From assembly GCA_964528425.1 (NCBI GenBank), contig CAZGTD010000037.1, forward strand, positions 1-18,968: a DNA stretch of 18,968 nucleotides. The letters run 5' to 3'. The notes beneath the pieces are model-generated. The model worked only from the letters and a program-made list of their open reading frames with translations, did no database searches and had not been told where the DNA came from. The DNA is from UBA3263 sp964528425. Its GTDB lineage: Bacteria; Bacteroidota; Bacteroidia; Bacteroidales; Muribaculaceae. Below are positions 1-7,897 of the stretch, piece after piece (position 1 is the first letter of the stretch; each line of letters starts with the position of its first letter). The position numbers were made by a program, and so were the translations under genes.

Positions 1-122
1 TCGGCGTGGAGCGAGATTGAATGAACGTAGTTCAGGCAATCGCCGAATTTTTCGATGACAAGCATGTGGGCGCAGCATGTCGAAAGGCCGATAACCTTGA
101 ATACCGAAGAAGAAGCGGCCAT
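1..122 (-). CDS. Unrecognised partial coding stretch, runs off the left edge
   Basis: From an ATG at 122-120 the minus strand stays open to the window edge (40 codons). Its codons (many GTC, ATC, GAA, TTC, GGC, CTG, AAC, TAC) resemble those of the solid genes here. The peptide begins MAASSSVFKVIGL and includes CCAHMLVIEKFGDCLNYVHS; I do not recognise a family. A second minus-strand frame covering about 290-32, with equally gene-like codons around TSDWALFEQEMPG, meets it near 120-150. The two could be one gene split by a frameshift, or the real start could be the ATG at 122. No clear promoter or start signal settles this. It lies downstream of queA on the same strand. Confidence 0.3.
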   Translation of the reverse strand, partial: MAASSSVFKVIGLSTCCAHMLVIEKFGDCLNYVHSISLHA

Positions 123-184
123 GAAAACAGCACGGGGCTGAGTCCGGGCATTTCTTGCTCAAACAACGCCCAGTCGGAAGTCTT

Positions 185-207
185 CATTACAGTGTCGCAC
201 TGTAATG
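185..207. repeat. Perfect palindrome, 10-bp arms
   Basis: The arm CATTACAGTG at 185-194 is followed by the 3-base loop TCG and the exact reverse complement CACTGTAATG at 198-207. There is no adjacent T-run, so it does not look like an ordinary intrinsic terminator. On the minus strand the last three bases of the right arm form an ATG (187-185) that opens the frame MKTSDWALFEQ, so in RNA the hairpin would enclose that possible start codon. It could be an operator or a remnant of a mobile repeat. Confidence 0.6.
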
Positions 208-317
208 GTTCGCCAAAAAGATTATCCAAATTATTTAATGCAACAAATTTCCCTAACGGTACTTTCCTATGTGCATCATATATAGATAGATAGTAGCTTT
301 TTCATAACACGCCAAAG

Positions 318-1505
318 TTAGCGGAGGAAGAGGCAGGCGTCGCCGTAGCTGAGGAAGCGGTAGTTGGTGGCGAGGGCGTGGTCGTAGACTGCTCGCCAGT
401 CGGGGCCGATGAGGGCGCTGACAAGCAGCAGCAGGGTCGATTGCGGCTGGTGGAAGTTGGTGATGATGCCGTCAACAACTTTGTAGTCATAGCCCGGAGC
501 AATGATTACGCGCGTGGAGGCCACCAAACGGTCGCCACACACCTTGGCCAGCGCCTGCAGCGCTTCGCGGCGCGACAGTCGCGGATGCTTCGGGTCGTAG
601 GGATACCATTGCTGCAGCTCGTTTATCGACAGGCCCATGGCGGCGCGGCAGCCGAGGTGATAGAGGCTCTCAAGGGTGCGCACCGAAGTGGTGCCCACGG
701 CAATTATAGGTCGGTCGGTTTCGGCGAGTTCTTCAATCAGGCGGCGGTCAACGCTGATGAACTCGCTGTGCATTTCGTGCTCGCCAATCTTTTCTGACTT
801 CACCGGCTGAAAAGTTCCGGCGCCAACGTGCAGCGTCAGCTCGCGCCGTTGTATACCCTTCGCGTCAATAGCTGCCAGCAGCTCCGGCGTAAAGTGCAGA
901 CCGGCCGTTGGTGCGGCAACCGAGCCGTCGATGCGCGAAAAAACGGTCTGATAGTCAGTAGAATCGCTCTCCTCCGTTGCGCGGTTCAAATAAGGGGGTA
1001 TGGGCAATTCGCCCGCTTCGGCAATAATCTCGGCAAAGCTCTTGCTGCCGGTCCACTTGAAGCGTACAATCGAGGCATTGCCGATTTTTTCAACACGTTC
1101 GGCACTCAACACCGAGTCGCCAACAATGCCGCGCAATTCACCCTCCTTCCAGCGCTTGCTGTTGCCTACAAAGCATTGCCATTCAACGCCATTAGCGCCG
1201 TCTGTCGCAAAATTCAGCGCATAATCGGCCGGCATTACAGGCTCCAGACAAAAAATTTCAATCAGCGCGCCGCTCTCCTTACGGAAACGCAAGCGGGCGT
1301 TGATAACGCGTGTGTTGTTATAAACCAACATAGCGTTGGCGGGCAGCAGCTCCGGCAGCTCTGCGAAAATATGGTCTTCAACAGTGCCGTCGGCGCGGCG
1401 CAGGAGCAGCTTGCAGCGGTCGCGCTCGGCAAGCGGATGTTTGGCAATCCGCTCGTCGGGGAGCGGATAGTTATAATCTTCTATAGCAATTTCCCGGGGA
1501 TTCAT
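318..1505 (-). CDS. queA: S-adenosylmethionine:tRNA ribosyltransferase-isomerase QueA
   Basis: QueA moves the ribosyl part of S-adenosylmethionine onto 7-aminomethyl-7-deazaguanine in the tRNA wobble position, giving epoxyqueuosine; this is a cytoplasmic tRNA modification step. The 395-residue protein has the family's signatures: HPLAERDRCKLLL near the N-terminus, YNNTRVINARL, AAPTAGLHFT, HVGAGTFQPVKSEKIGEHEMHSE, AVGTTSVRTLESL and, near the end, TNFHQPQSTLLLLVSALIG. It is somewhat longer than the enterobacterial enzyme (about 356 residues). The start ATG (1505-1503) overlaps the stop of the upstream alr gene as ATGA, so translation is probably coupled and this is the last gene of the holA-alr-queA operon. 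Nothing is missing or broken. Confidence 0.96.
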   Translation of the reverse strand: MNPREIAIEDYNYPLPDERIAKHPLAERDRCKLLLRRADGTVEDHIFAELPELLPANAMLVYNNTRVINARLRFRKESGALIEIFCLEPVMPADYALNFATDGANGVEWQCFVGNSKRWKEGELRGIVGDSVLSAERVEKIGNASIVRFKWTGSKSFAEIIAEAGELPIPPYLNRATEESDSTDYQTVFSRIDGSVAAPTAGLHFTPELLAAIDAKGIQRRELTLHVGAGTFQPVKSEKIGEHEMHSEFISVDRRLIEELAETDRPIIAVGTTSVRTLESLYHLGCRAAMGLSINELQQWYPYDPKHPRLSRREALQALAKVCGDRLVASTRVIIAPGYDYKVVDGIITNFHQPQSTLLLLVSALIGPDWRAVYDHALATNYRFLSYGDACLFLR

Positions 1506-3637
1506 TCGCGATAATACACGCGCTTAACGCGCGGAGAAACAGAGGTTAACACTTCGTAGGGAATGGTTTGCAACAGATCGCTTACAGAACTCACGGGCAG
1601 GTTCTCTCCAAAGAACTCCACCGATGAGCCTACCCCGACCGACTCGCCTGCATCGGTAATATCGACCATACAGGCATCCATGCAGATATTCCCTAAAATC
1701 GGACACAGCTGACCGTTAACCCACACCTTGCCGACCCGGTTACCCAAATGGCGGTCCAGGCCGTCGGCATAGCCCACAGGAACGGTTGCCACCCTCGACT
1801 GTCGGTCGAGCACAGTCCGGCGCCCATAGCCTATCGGAGTTCCGGCCGGCCACTCCTTAACCGAAATTATCAGCGAGCGCAACGTCGAAACCGTGCGCAG
1901 TCCGCGGGTTTCATCTATTCCGATAGTATCAACGCCGTAAAGGCTTATGCCGAGGCGCACCATTTCAAACTGATATTCGGGAAAGCGGGCGATACCCGCC
2001 GAATTCAATATATGGCGTTTAAACTCATAGCCCAGGCCCTGCTTCATCTGCTCGCAAATACCGGTAAACAGGCTAAGCTGCCCGAGAGTATAATCATCCA
2101 TATCGAGGCAATCGGCGGTTGCCAAGTGCGAAAACACCGATGCGACTCTAACTACGTCAGTGCCTTTCAATTTACTAACCAGCTGCTCAATGTCATCTTC
2201 AAGAAAGCCCAGACGATGCATGCCGGTATCGAACTTAACGTGGATAGGATACTCCTTAACGCCTCTTTTACTCCCTTCGCGGATAATTTCATCGAGCATA
2301 CCGAAACTGAAAATTTCCGGCTCCAAGCGGTTGCCAAACAGCGAATCGTAGTTAGTAACCTTAGGATTCAGAGCCATGATAGGCATCGTAATTCCGGCGC
2401 GACGCAGCTCCTCGCCTTCGTCGACCACAGCCACAGCTAAATAGGCCGCCCCCTGGGTCTGAAGTGTTTTTGCCAGCTCGTATGCCCCGGCTCCGTAGCC
2501 CGAAGCCTTAACCATTGCAACTATGCCGGTTTCGGGGCGCACCAAGGCTCTGAAATGATTGAAATTATGCACGATGGCATCGAGGTTCACTTCCAGCACG
2601 GTTTCATGGTGGCGAGCCTTCAGTTGCTCGGCAAAAGTGGCGACCACACCACCATCCTCGCCTTTGGCAAGAATAAGTTCATTAGCAAAATCGCTGACCG
2701 AATAGCGTGATTGAAATTCCTCGGCTGTCAAGCCACCCGGCCCTACATAAATCACGCGGTCAGCTTCCGGAATTACTGGCAGCGAAGCACCGTCGCGCAA
2801 AGTGTCGAGAATCACAGTCAGCCGTCGATCGGCAGGCTTCCGCCGCAACACAAAATCGAGCGCCGAGTCGAGCGAGAACAAATCGCAGCTGAACCTGTCG
2901 GTAACTATCGTGCAGTTATTCACTCCGTCGGCGGCATCAAGCCGAGTATGAAGCGGGCGGATAATTCCTTCAGGCAGTTCAAGGCCGATAGCAGCCAGAG
3001 TTTGCTCAACAACGCGATGGTCGCGTTCGAGCCAGTCGCCCTCAAAATCTGGATTGATAACCATTCGGGCATTTCGGGCTATCTTCATCATCTCAGTGTC
3101 GGACTCATTACCGGAGGTGACTACCACTATGTCGGGGCGAATAATCTTTTCAAGACGCTCCATTTCTCCCGGTTCGGAAAAACCGGCTTCAATAATAGCA
3201 AAATCAGCTTCCGGGTCCATGCCTAACATAGCCATCGGCACTCCAACCTGCGAGTTCCAGCTGCGCGGTGAGCGGGTGACGCTGAACCGCCGCGACATTG
3301 CCTCGGCAAGCCATTCCTTAACCAATGTTTTGCCTTTTGTACCAACAACAGCAATAACCTGACCTTTAAAACTGCTTCTGAAGTCGGCAGCAGCCTTTTG
3401 CAGGGCATCGTGAGTGTTTTCAACAACTATAAATTCGGCATCCACTCCCTGCGGAATCTCCTCGACAACAAACAACCTCACGCCCTTAGCGGCAAGCTCG
3501 GGAATGAACTTATGGCCATCGTTGTTGGCGGTTCGAAGCGCAAAAAAAACGCTGTCGGCCGCCGAGCGCAGCGAACGCGAATCGGTCAGAACGCGCTTTA
3601 TGCCTAACCGATGCATTGCCTCTAAAATCTTATTCAT
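1502..3637 (-). CDS. alr: MurF-like/alanine racemase fusion with a degenerate MurF half
   Basis: The C-terminal half (about residues 345-711) is a complete alanine racemase, which interconverts L- and D-alanine with PLP for peptidoglycan. It shows the PLP lysine in AMVKASGYG (K377), KFDTGMHRLG (R475), RLGISLYG (R561), the catalytic tyrosine in PIGYGRRT (Y604) and GNICMDACMVDI near 649-660. The N-terminal part (1-340) derives from MurF, the UDP-MurNAc-tripeptide:D-Ala-D-Ala ligase, as in the fusion common in Bacteroidetes. It is damaged, however: the P-loop reads GTKGKT (99-104) instead of GTNGKT or GSNGKT, the central motif with its histidine is absent, the family's DSYNSD motif reads DRFSCD (247-252), and about 100 residues are missing compared with the roughly 820-residue fusions I know. 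Racemase activity is expected; ligase activity is not. Its start overlaps the holA stop (TGATG). Confidence 0.93.
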   Translation of the reverse strand: MNKILEAMHRLGIKRVLTDSRSLRSAADSVFFALRTANNDGHKFIPELAAKGVRLFVVEEIPQGVDAEFIVVENTHDALQKAAADFRSSFKGQVIAVVGTKGKTLVKEWLAEAMSRRFSVTRSPRSWNSQVGVPMAMLGMDPEADFAIIEAGFSEPGEMERLEKIIRPDIVVVTSGNESDTEMMKIARNARMVINPDFEGDWLERDHRVVEQTLAAIGLELPEGIIRPLHTRLDAADGVNNCTIVTDRFSCDLFSLDSALDFVLRRKPADRRLTVILDTLRDGASLPVIPEADRVIYVGPGGLTAEEFQSRYSVSDFANELILAKGEDGGVVATFAEQLKARHHETVLEVNLDAIVHNFNHFRALVRPETGIVAMVKASGYGAGAYELAKTLQTQGAAYLAVAVVDEGEELRRAGITMPIMALNPKVTNYDSLFGNRLEPEIFSFGMLDEIIREGSKRGVKEYPIHVKFDTGMHRLGFLEDDIEQLVSKLKGTDVVRVASVFSHLATADCLDMDDYTLGQLSLFTGICEQMKQGLGYEFKRHILNSAGIARFPEYQFEMVRLGISLYGVDTIGIDETRGLRTVSTLRSLIISVKEWPAGTPIGYGRRTVLDRQSRVATVPVGYADGLDRHLGNRVGKVWVNGQLCPILGNICMDACMVDITDAGESVGVGSSVEFFGENLPVSSVSDLLQTIPYEVLTSVSPRVKRVYYRE

Positions 3638-4653
3638 CAGTTCAAAATAGTAAATAGCATTTCGCGAAGCAAATCATACTCATCTTGTCGCGAGCCAACG
3701 CCTTTCGAACGGGCATCGTGGCGGCGGCACGCACTGATTGCATTGATAACCTGACGCGCATTAAAGGTGCGCAATCCCCGCTCAATGCGCGTAACCGCTG
3801 CCGAGCGTGGCTTAGCGCCAATCGCCTTAGCCAGCGAATCATTGGACTTATCGGGCGTGTAATGTGCAATCAACAGATTGGCGAAATAATTGAAAATCAT
3901 GGCATTTGCCGCAATGCTCGAATTATTCTTCGGATTGGAGCGAAAATACTCGGCAATAGTGTAACATTTCGCCGCGTCGCGGTTAACAATCGCCTCCAAA
4001 AGCTCAAACGTGTTATAATCTTTGCTGACACCGATAAGCTTCTCAACAACCTGAGGCGTTATAAACGCATTTTTGGGCAACACCAGGGTCAGCTTCTTGA
4101 TTTCGTTGCTGATTTTGCTCAACGAAGTGCCGCAATGCTCAATCAACATCGCTTTGGCTTTAGGGTCAACCTTCAGGCCTGCTTCCAAGGCGAGCTCGTC
4201 TATCTTCTGACCGACCTGGCTCTCCCAGAGCTTCGGACTGTTTAAAACGACCCCACCTCCGGCAGCAACCGCCTTCATAAACGGAGCCCCGCTGAGCGTT
4301 TCGCCCCGGCCGATAATAGCCAAAACGGTTTGCGGATTAGGTCGCTTGGCATATTCAACCAGCTTATTCAAATAGTCGGCTTTAACGGCCTGCGCCTCCT
4401 TGAGTATAACGACCTGGCGCTCGGCCATCATCGGGTAGCGCAAACAAGCGTCGACAACCGCATCGGGCTCAACTTGCGTTGCATAAAGTATATAGAGATT
4501 GAAATCACGCTCTTCAGCCGGCACCAAAGCTTCGAAATCCTTAACGAGCTCATCGGCATAGTAAGCCTCCTCACCATGAATAACATAAACCGGCGCGGGA
4601 TTGCCGCTCCTGAGGGCGGCACGAATATCTGCTATAGTGGGTTGCGATGCCAT
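3637..4653 (-). CDS. holA: DNA polymerase III subunit delta
   Basis: The delta subunit opens the sliding clamp within the clamp-loader complex. The 338-residue protein starting MASQPTIADIR has the usual N-terminal pattern VYVIHGEEAYYADEL (the degenerate nucleotide-binding fold of HolA), then RQVVILKEAQAV, a middle lid region, and a C-terminal helical collar. Length matches Bacteroidetes HolA. The frame is open upstream to an ATG at 4770, but I chose the ATG at 4653-4651 because the intervening residues (KVERNKTFFLVGDWHRLW) are not HolA-like and cover the divergent promoter region. It is the first gene of the operon holA-alr-queA, with a one-base stop/start overlap (TGATG) into alr. Confidence 0.93.
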   Translation of the reverse strand: MASQPTIADIRAALRSGNPAPVYVIHGEEAYYADELVKDFEALVPAEERDFNLYILYATQVEPDAVVDACLRYPMMAERQVVILKEAQAVKADYLNKLVEYAKRPNPQTVLAIIGRGETLSGAPFMKAVAAGGGVVLNSPKLWESQVGQKIDELALEAGLKVDPKAKAMLIEHCGTSLSKISNEIKKLTLVLPKNAFITPQVVEKLIGVSKDYNTFELLEAIVNRDAAKCYTIAEYFRSNPKNNSSIAANAMIFNYFANLLIAHYTPDKSNDSLAKAIGAKPRSAAVTRIERGLRTFNARQVINAISACRRHDARSKGVGSRQDEYDLLREMLFTILN

Positions 4654-4681
4654 TGAAATCGAAAAAAATTGCGTAACTTTG
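4653..4681 (+). promoter_or_regulatory. Promoter for the HsdR-N-like gene
   Basis: The -7 element TAACTTTG lies at 4674-4681, with TTG at 4653-4655 and an 18-base spacer, close to the Bacteroidetes consensus. The predicted transcript begins about 20-30 bases before the ATG at 4714. It overlaps the start of holA and runs opposite the holA promoter. Confidence 0.55.
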
Positions 4682-4688
4682 CAGGGAG

Positions 4689-4720
4689 CAAATTTACGAA
4701 TTTTCCACAACCTATGCCAA
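4689..4720 (-). promoter_or_regulatory. Promoter for the holA-alr-queA operon
   Basis: On the minus strand TTGG (4720-4717) is followed after 21 bases by TAAATTTG (4696-4689), matching TTTG-N19-21-TAnnTTTG. The holA ATG is 36 bases further on. The element is face to face with the promoter of the divergent gene, so the two could compete. Confidence 0.55.
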
Positions 4721-5220
4721 TCTCCGACCAAAAAAAATGTTTTGTTCCGCTCAACCTTCCTCCGCGGCAACTAAATGTGCGCCTCAACAGTGCTGAAAAT
4801 ATTGAGATCTTCGACCCGCTGCGCCGGCGCTGGCTATACCTGACTCCGGAAGAATGGGTGCGCCAACACTTCATGGCCTATCTCAGGGCAGAACACTCCT
4901 ACCCCGCCCACTTGATGGCAAATGAGGTCAGCATTGAGCTTAACGGCTTGCATCGCCGATGCGACTCAGTAGTTTGGAACCGCAAGGATGCTTCGCCGCT
5001 GATGATTTTGGAGTTTAAAGCTCCCGACGTAGAGCTCAACCGCAAGGTTTTCGACCAGATTGTGCGCTATAATATGGTTATGAAAGCTCCGTTTATGATA
5101 GTTAGTAACGGGCTCACACACTATTGCTGCCGGGTTGACTGCGAGACAGCCACTTACTCGTTTCTCTCGGAAATTCCCGACTACCCGACCCTGCTCGAGC
5201 TTAAAGACGCTGCACTCTGA
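4714..5220 (+). CDS. Orphan PD-(D/E)XK protein, type I restriction HsdR N-terminal-like
   Basis: The 168-residue protein starting MPISDQKK resembles the stand-alone HSDR_N-type domain: the nuclease fold of type I restriction R subunits without helicase or specificity parts. The likely active-site set is visible: E71 in the first helix region, D84 in RRCDSVV, E100-x-K102 in MILEFKAP, and Q115/Y119 in QIVRYNM, which fits D...ExK...QxxxY. I chose the ATG at 4714 over the in-frame ATG at 4669, because the latter lies inside the -7 promoter element. The gene is divergent from holA and has no methylase or restriction genes beside it, so a DNA repair or replication role is more plausible than host defence; this is inference. 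Its 3' end overlaps the convergent lipoprotein gene by 20 bases. Confidence 0.8.
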   Translation: MPISDQKKCFVPLNLPPRQLNVRLNSAENIEIFDPLRRRWLYLTPEEWVRQHFMAYLRAEHSYPAHLMANEVSIELNGLHRRCDSVVWNRKDASPLMILEFKAPDVELNRKVFDQIVRYNMVMKAPFMIVSNGLTHYCCRVDCETATYSFLSEIPDYPTLLELKDAAL

Positions 5221-5890
5221 TAACCGTTCCCGACGTATCAACCTCAACCAGACATGGCGTATGGGTTAATATTCCCTTAAGCCGCAAAGGAGCATCAACC
5301 ATCAGTACACGCTGCCATTTTATCGAATCCTGACGATTTATTGTTTTCCACTGATATTGGTCGGCCCCGATGAACACGTCGCGTACACGGCTCGCCTTAT
5401 AAGCCTTCATCGAATCAATGACGGCCGGCGTACGTTCCTGTTGCGACGATGTAAAAAACCAAACGCCATCAGGCTTGAAAAGCGCAACTGAATCATCGCC
5501 GCATATTAGTTCAAGCTCAGGAAATTCGGGCCATTCGTTAACCGACGGTGCAGAAAAGTATGTGCGGACTTCACGTCCGTCAATATATAGGCTGTCGTTT
5601 CGGGAGCTCAACTTTAAATTTTCGTCTTTACGGCCTGAAAATGCTGCAAGCAGATTCTTGTTGGCCGTAAAAAGTTCAATCTCGGTAGAATCCATGCACT
5701 CTACGGTAAATTCAAACTTGCCGTCAAGAGCCGGAACGGTTTTCACCCCACGGTTTCCGTCAGGCGTTGTCCACACAACAGTGATTGCCTGAGTTCCAAC
5801 CGATGGAACTTCGGCTTCGACATTCACACGGTTCTTTTCACCGCATGCCGTTAAAATCAGGCAGCAGAGTCCGAAAACAGTTTTTTTCAT
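5201..5890 (-). CDS. Lipoprotein with TlpA-like fold lacking redox cysteines
   Basis: The 229-residue protein has a lipoprotein signal ending LILTAC, so Cys16 would be the lipidated residue. Residues 20-110 are a beta-rich region like the DUF4369 domain found in front of TlpA-type thioredoxins. Residues 138-229 look like a thioredoxin fold: VWFFTSSQQERTPAVIDSMK sits where the active-site helix belongs, and THTPCLVEVDTSGTVI (209-224) contains the expected cis-proline (P212). The usual WCxxC site is replaced by TSSQQE (147-152), so thiol-disulfide exchange is unlikely; it may be a binding or structural relative. It begins 12 bases after the gal-operon terminator hairpin and no promoter is visible in that gap. 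The assignment to the TlpA fold is from pattern, not alignment. Confidence 0.7.
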   Translation of the reverse strand: MKKTVFGLCCLILTACGEKNRVNVEAEVPSVGTQAITVVWTTPDGNRGVKTVPALDGKFEFTVECMDSTEIELFTANKNLLAAFSGRKDENLKLSSRNDSLYIDGREVRTYFSAPSVNEWPEFPELELICGDDSVALFKPDGVWFFTSSQQERTPAVIDSMKAYKASRVRDVFIGADQYQWKTINRQDSIKWQRVLMVDAPLRLKGILTHTPCLVEVDTSGTVIRVQRL

Positions 5891-5892
5891 TT

Positions 5893-5931
5893 AATAAAAA
5901 CAGGGGGTGAAGGCATTCTGTCTTCACCCCC
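5893..5931 (-). terminator. Intrinsic terminator of the gal operon
   Basis: A perfect 10-bp stem GGGGGTGAAG (5903-5912) / CTTCACCCCC (5922-5931) with a 9-base loop is followed, on the minus strand, by TGTTTTTATT. It starts 17 bases past the stop of the nucleotidyltransferase gene. Because it sits just upstream of the next minus-strand start codon (5890), it could also act as an attenuator for the lipoprotein gene. Confidence 0.85.
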
Positions 5932-5947
5932 ATTAGAGTTCTAACTA

Positions 5948-6853
5948 TTATTTGAACATATTTTCGGGATATTCGCCTGCAGCGTGAAGAGCGGCGAGCT
6001 TTTCAACTACCCCGGGACGGTCGGCAGCGTAAGTAACGCCAAACCATTTGGAGTCAGTGTCGAGAACCTTAACGGTTGCTTCGCCGTTGTTAATCAGCGC
6101 ATCAATGCAAAGCGGAATAAAGAACTCCGACTTGGGAGTATTGATATCCTTGTCGAGGAACTTCTTGAACTCACGCTCAGAATATTCGAAATAATCGGGA
6201 GTGAAGCCCCAGAGGTTCATCGAAACCGGAGTCATCGGGTCGAGATACTGAACCTGGCCGTTTTCGTCGGTAAAGGTGATGCGGTGTTCCGGATCATAGG
6301 AAATTGCAGTGCGTTCAACTACCGAGGTCAGCATACCGTCCTTGTTTTCGCATACGCCGCGGGCAACAGAACCGTTTTCGGTCATGGTGTTGCCTACGCG
6401 GAAACCTACCATGCAGTAGTCACCCTTATGGTCATGTTCCTTCGACAGTTCTTTGGCAATAACTTCAAAGGCGTTGCGGCCATAGAAGTCATCAGCGTTG
6501 ATAACTGCGAATGGTTCTTTAATAACGTCCTTACCCATAAGCACGGCGTGGTTAGTGCCCCAGGGTTTGGTGCGGTCGGCCGGGCAGGTATAGCCTTCGG
6601 GCAGGTCTTCGATCGACTGGAAAGTGAGTTCCACGGGAATGTGGCCTTCGTATTTCGAAAGGATTTTTTCGCGGAAGTCCTGTTCAAAGTCTTTGCGGAT
6701 AACGAATACAACCTTGCCGAAGCCGGAACGGATTGCATCGTAGATGGAATAGTCCATAATGGTTTGACCCTGAGGGCCAACGCCGTCGAGCTGCTTAAGG
6801 CCGCCATAGCGCGAGCCCATGCCTGCAGCGAGTACAAAAAGAGTGGGTTTCAT
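5948..6853 (-). CDS. Sugar-phosphate nucleotidyltransferase of the gal operon
   Basis: This 301-residue protein is a member of the NTP_transferase family, which joins a nucleoside triphosphate and a sugar 1-phosphate to give an NDP-sugar. The N-terminal signature LAAGMGSRYGGLKQ (8-21) is the nucleotide-binding loop, and INADDFYG (118-125) holds the metal-binding aspartates; KPWGTNHAVL (96-105) is the usual uracil/nucleotide-contact region. Its ATG overlaps the galM stop (ATGA), so it is translationally coupled to galM and galK. No galT is nearby, so it may activate galactose 1-phosphate or glucose 1-phosphate with UTP. The exact sugar and nucleotide cannot be read from the sequence; a glucose-1-phosphate enzyme is the main alternative. 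Confidence 0.88.
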   Translation of the reverse strand: MKPTLFVLAAGMGSRYGGLKQLDGVGPQGQTIMDYSIYDAIRSGFGKVVFVIRKDFEQDFREKILSKYEGHIPVELTFQSIEDLPEGYTCPADRTKPWGTNHAVLMGKDVIKEPFAVINADDFYGRNAFEVIAKELSKEHDHKGDYCMVGFRVGNTMTENGSVARGVCENKDGMLTSVVERTAISYDPEHRITFTDENGQVQYLDPMTPVSMNLWGFTPDYFEYSEREFKKFLDKDINTPKSEFFIPLCIDALINNGEATVKVLDTDSKWFGVTYAADRPGVVEKLAALHAAGEYPENMFK

Positions 6854-7896
6854 TTATTGCTGAACTTGAATGTAATGGTTTCGTTGAATTTCTGGCCCGG
6901 ACGAAGAACTACGTTGGGGAATTGCGGCTTGTTGATGGCATCCGGAAAGCCCTGGCACTCTATGGCAACGCCGTCGTAGTCGTTATAGGGACGGCCACAC
7001 TTGTTTTTTGGCGAGCCGTCAAGCCAGTTGCCGGTATAAACCTGCACTCCGGGCTGGGTGGTAAACACTTCCAGCACGCGACCCGACTTGGGGTCTTCCA
7101 GGCGGGCGGCGCGACGGTTGGTGCCCTTGTTCCAGCCATCGATAACCCAGCAGTTATCGTAGCCCTTGCCATATTCCAGCGCGGGGAACTCGGCCTTGAT
7201 GTCGGCGCCGATGGTCTTCTCGGTGGTGAAGTCCATGGGAGTGTTCTTAACCGAAACGAGGTCGCCTACGGGAATGAGGGTTTCGTCGGTGGGCAGGAAC
7301 AGATGCGCGTCCAGAGTGAGCTTATGGTCGAGCACCGAGCCGGAGTTGTGGCCGGCCAGGTTGAAATAGGCGTGGTTGGTAAGGTTAACGACTGTCGGAG
7401 CGTCGGTTTCGGCACCCAACTCCAGGTGGAGCTCGTTGGCATCCGACCACGAATAGGTGGCCGTGGCAGTCAGATTACCCGGATAGCCTTCTTCGCCGTC
7501 GGCGGCATGGTATGTAAACTTAACCCGGTTATCATCGAGAATCTCAACGTCCCAAATCTGGTTCTGGAAGCCTTCGGGGCCACCGTGCAGGGCATTGGGG
7601 CCGTTGTTAATTGCCAGGTGGTAATCCTTGCCGTCGAGCTGGAAGTGACCGCGGGCTATGCGGTTGGCATAGCGTCCGGGCACTTTGCCTGCGCAGGGGC
7701 CGTCATAATAATAATCGGTAGGATCGGCATAGCCCAGAACTACATCGGCCATAGTGCCGTTACGGTCGGGAACTTCAACGGCTACGATACCGGCACCGAG
7801 CGATGACAGCACCACCTTGGCGCCGCCGGCATTAGTCAGCGTAACCAGGGTGATGTCGCCCTTTTTAGAGGGGAATTTTGCTGTTTCTACTTTCAT
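6850..7896 (-). CDS. galM: Aldose 1-epimerase (galactose mutarotase)
   Basis: GalM interconverts the alpha and beta anomers of galactose, supplying the alpha form to GalK. The 348-residue protein (start MKVETAKF) has the catalytic pattern of the family: NALHGGPEGF (His104), NLTNHAYFNLAG (His175) and GVAIECQGFPDA (Glu313, the likely base). PGRYANRIARGHF is also typical. I chose the ATG at 7896-7894 rather than the upstream ATG at 7914, because it comes one base after the galK stop and avoids an overlap. There is no signal peptide, so it acts in the cytoplasm. It sits between galK and the nucleotidyltransferase in one transcript. Confidence 0.94.
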   Translation of the reverse strand: MKVETAKFPSKKGDITLVTLTNAGGAKVVLSSLGAGIVAVEVPDRNGTMADVVLGYADPTDYYYDGPCAGKVPGRYANRIARGHFQLDGKDYHLAINNGPNALHGGPEGFQNQIWDVEILDDNRVKFTYHAADGEEGYPGNLTATATYSWSDANELHLELGAETDAPTVVNLTNHAYFNLAGHNSGSVLDHKLTLDAHLFLPTDETLIPVGDLVSVKNTPMDFTTEKTIGADIKAEFPALEYGKGYDNCWVIDGWNKGTNRRAARLEDPKSGRVLEVFTTQPGVQVYTGNWLDGSPKNKCGRPYNDYDGVAIECQGFPDAINKPQFPNVVLRPGQKFNETITFKFSNK

Positions 7897-7897
7897 A

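Noticed and set aside
828..2440. Plus-strand frames of about 230 codons opposite queA and alr
   Set aside because: They are antisense to genes with clear catalytic motifs and have no promoter or family match.
4714..5220. Part of a restriction-modification defence system
   Set aside because: The protein resembles an HsdR N-terminal domain, but no helicase, methylase or specificity gene is present and the neighbour is holA.
5984..7806. Long plus-strand frames opposite the nucleotidyltransferase and galM
   Set aside because: Both lie fully antisense to well-supported genes and their peptides show no family features.
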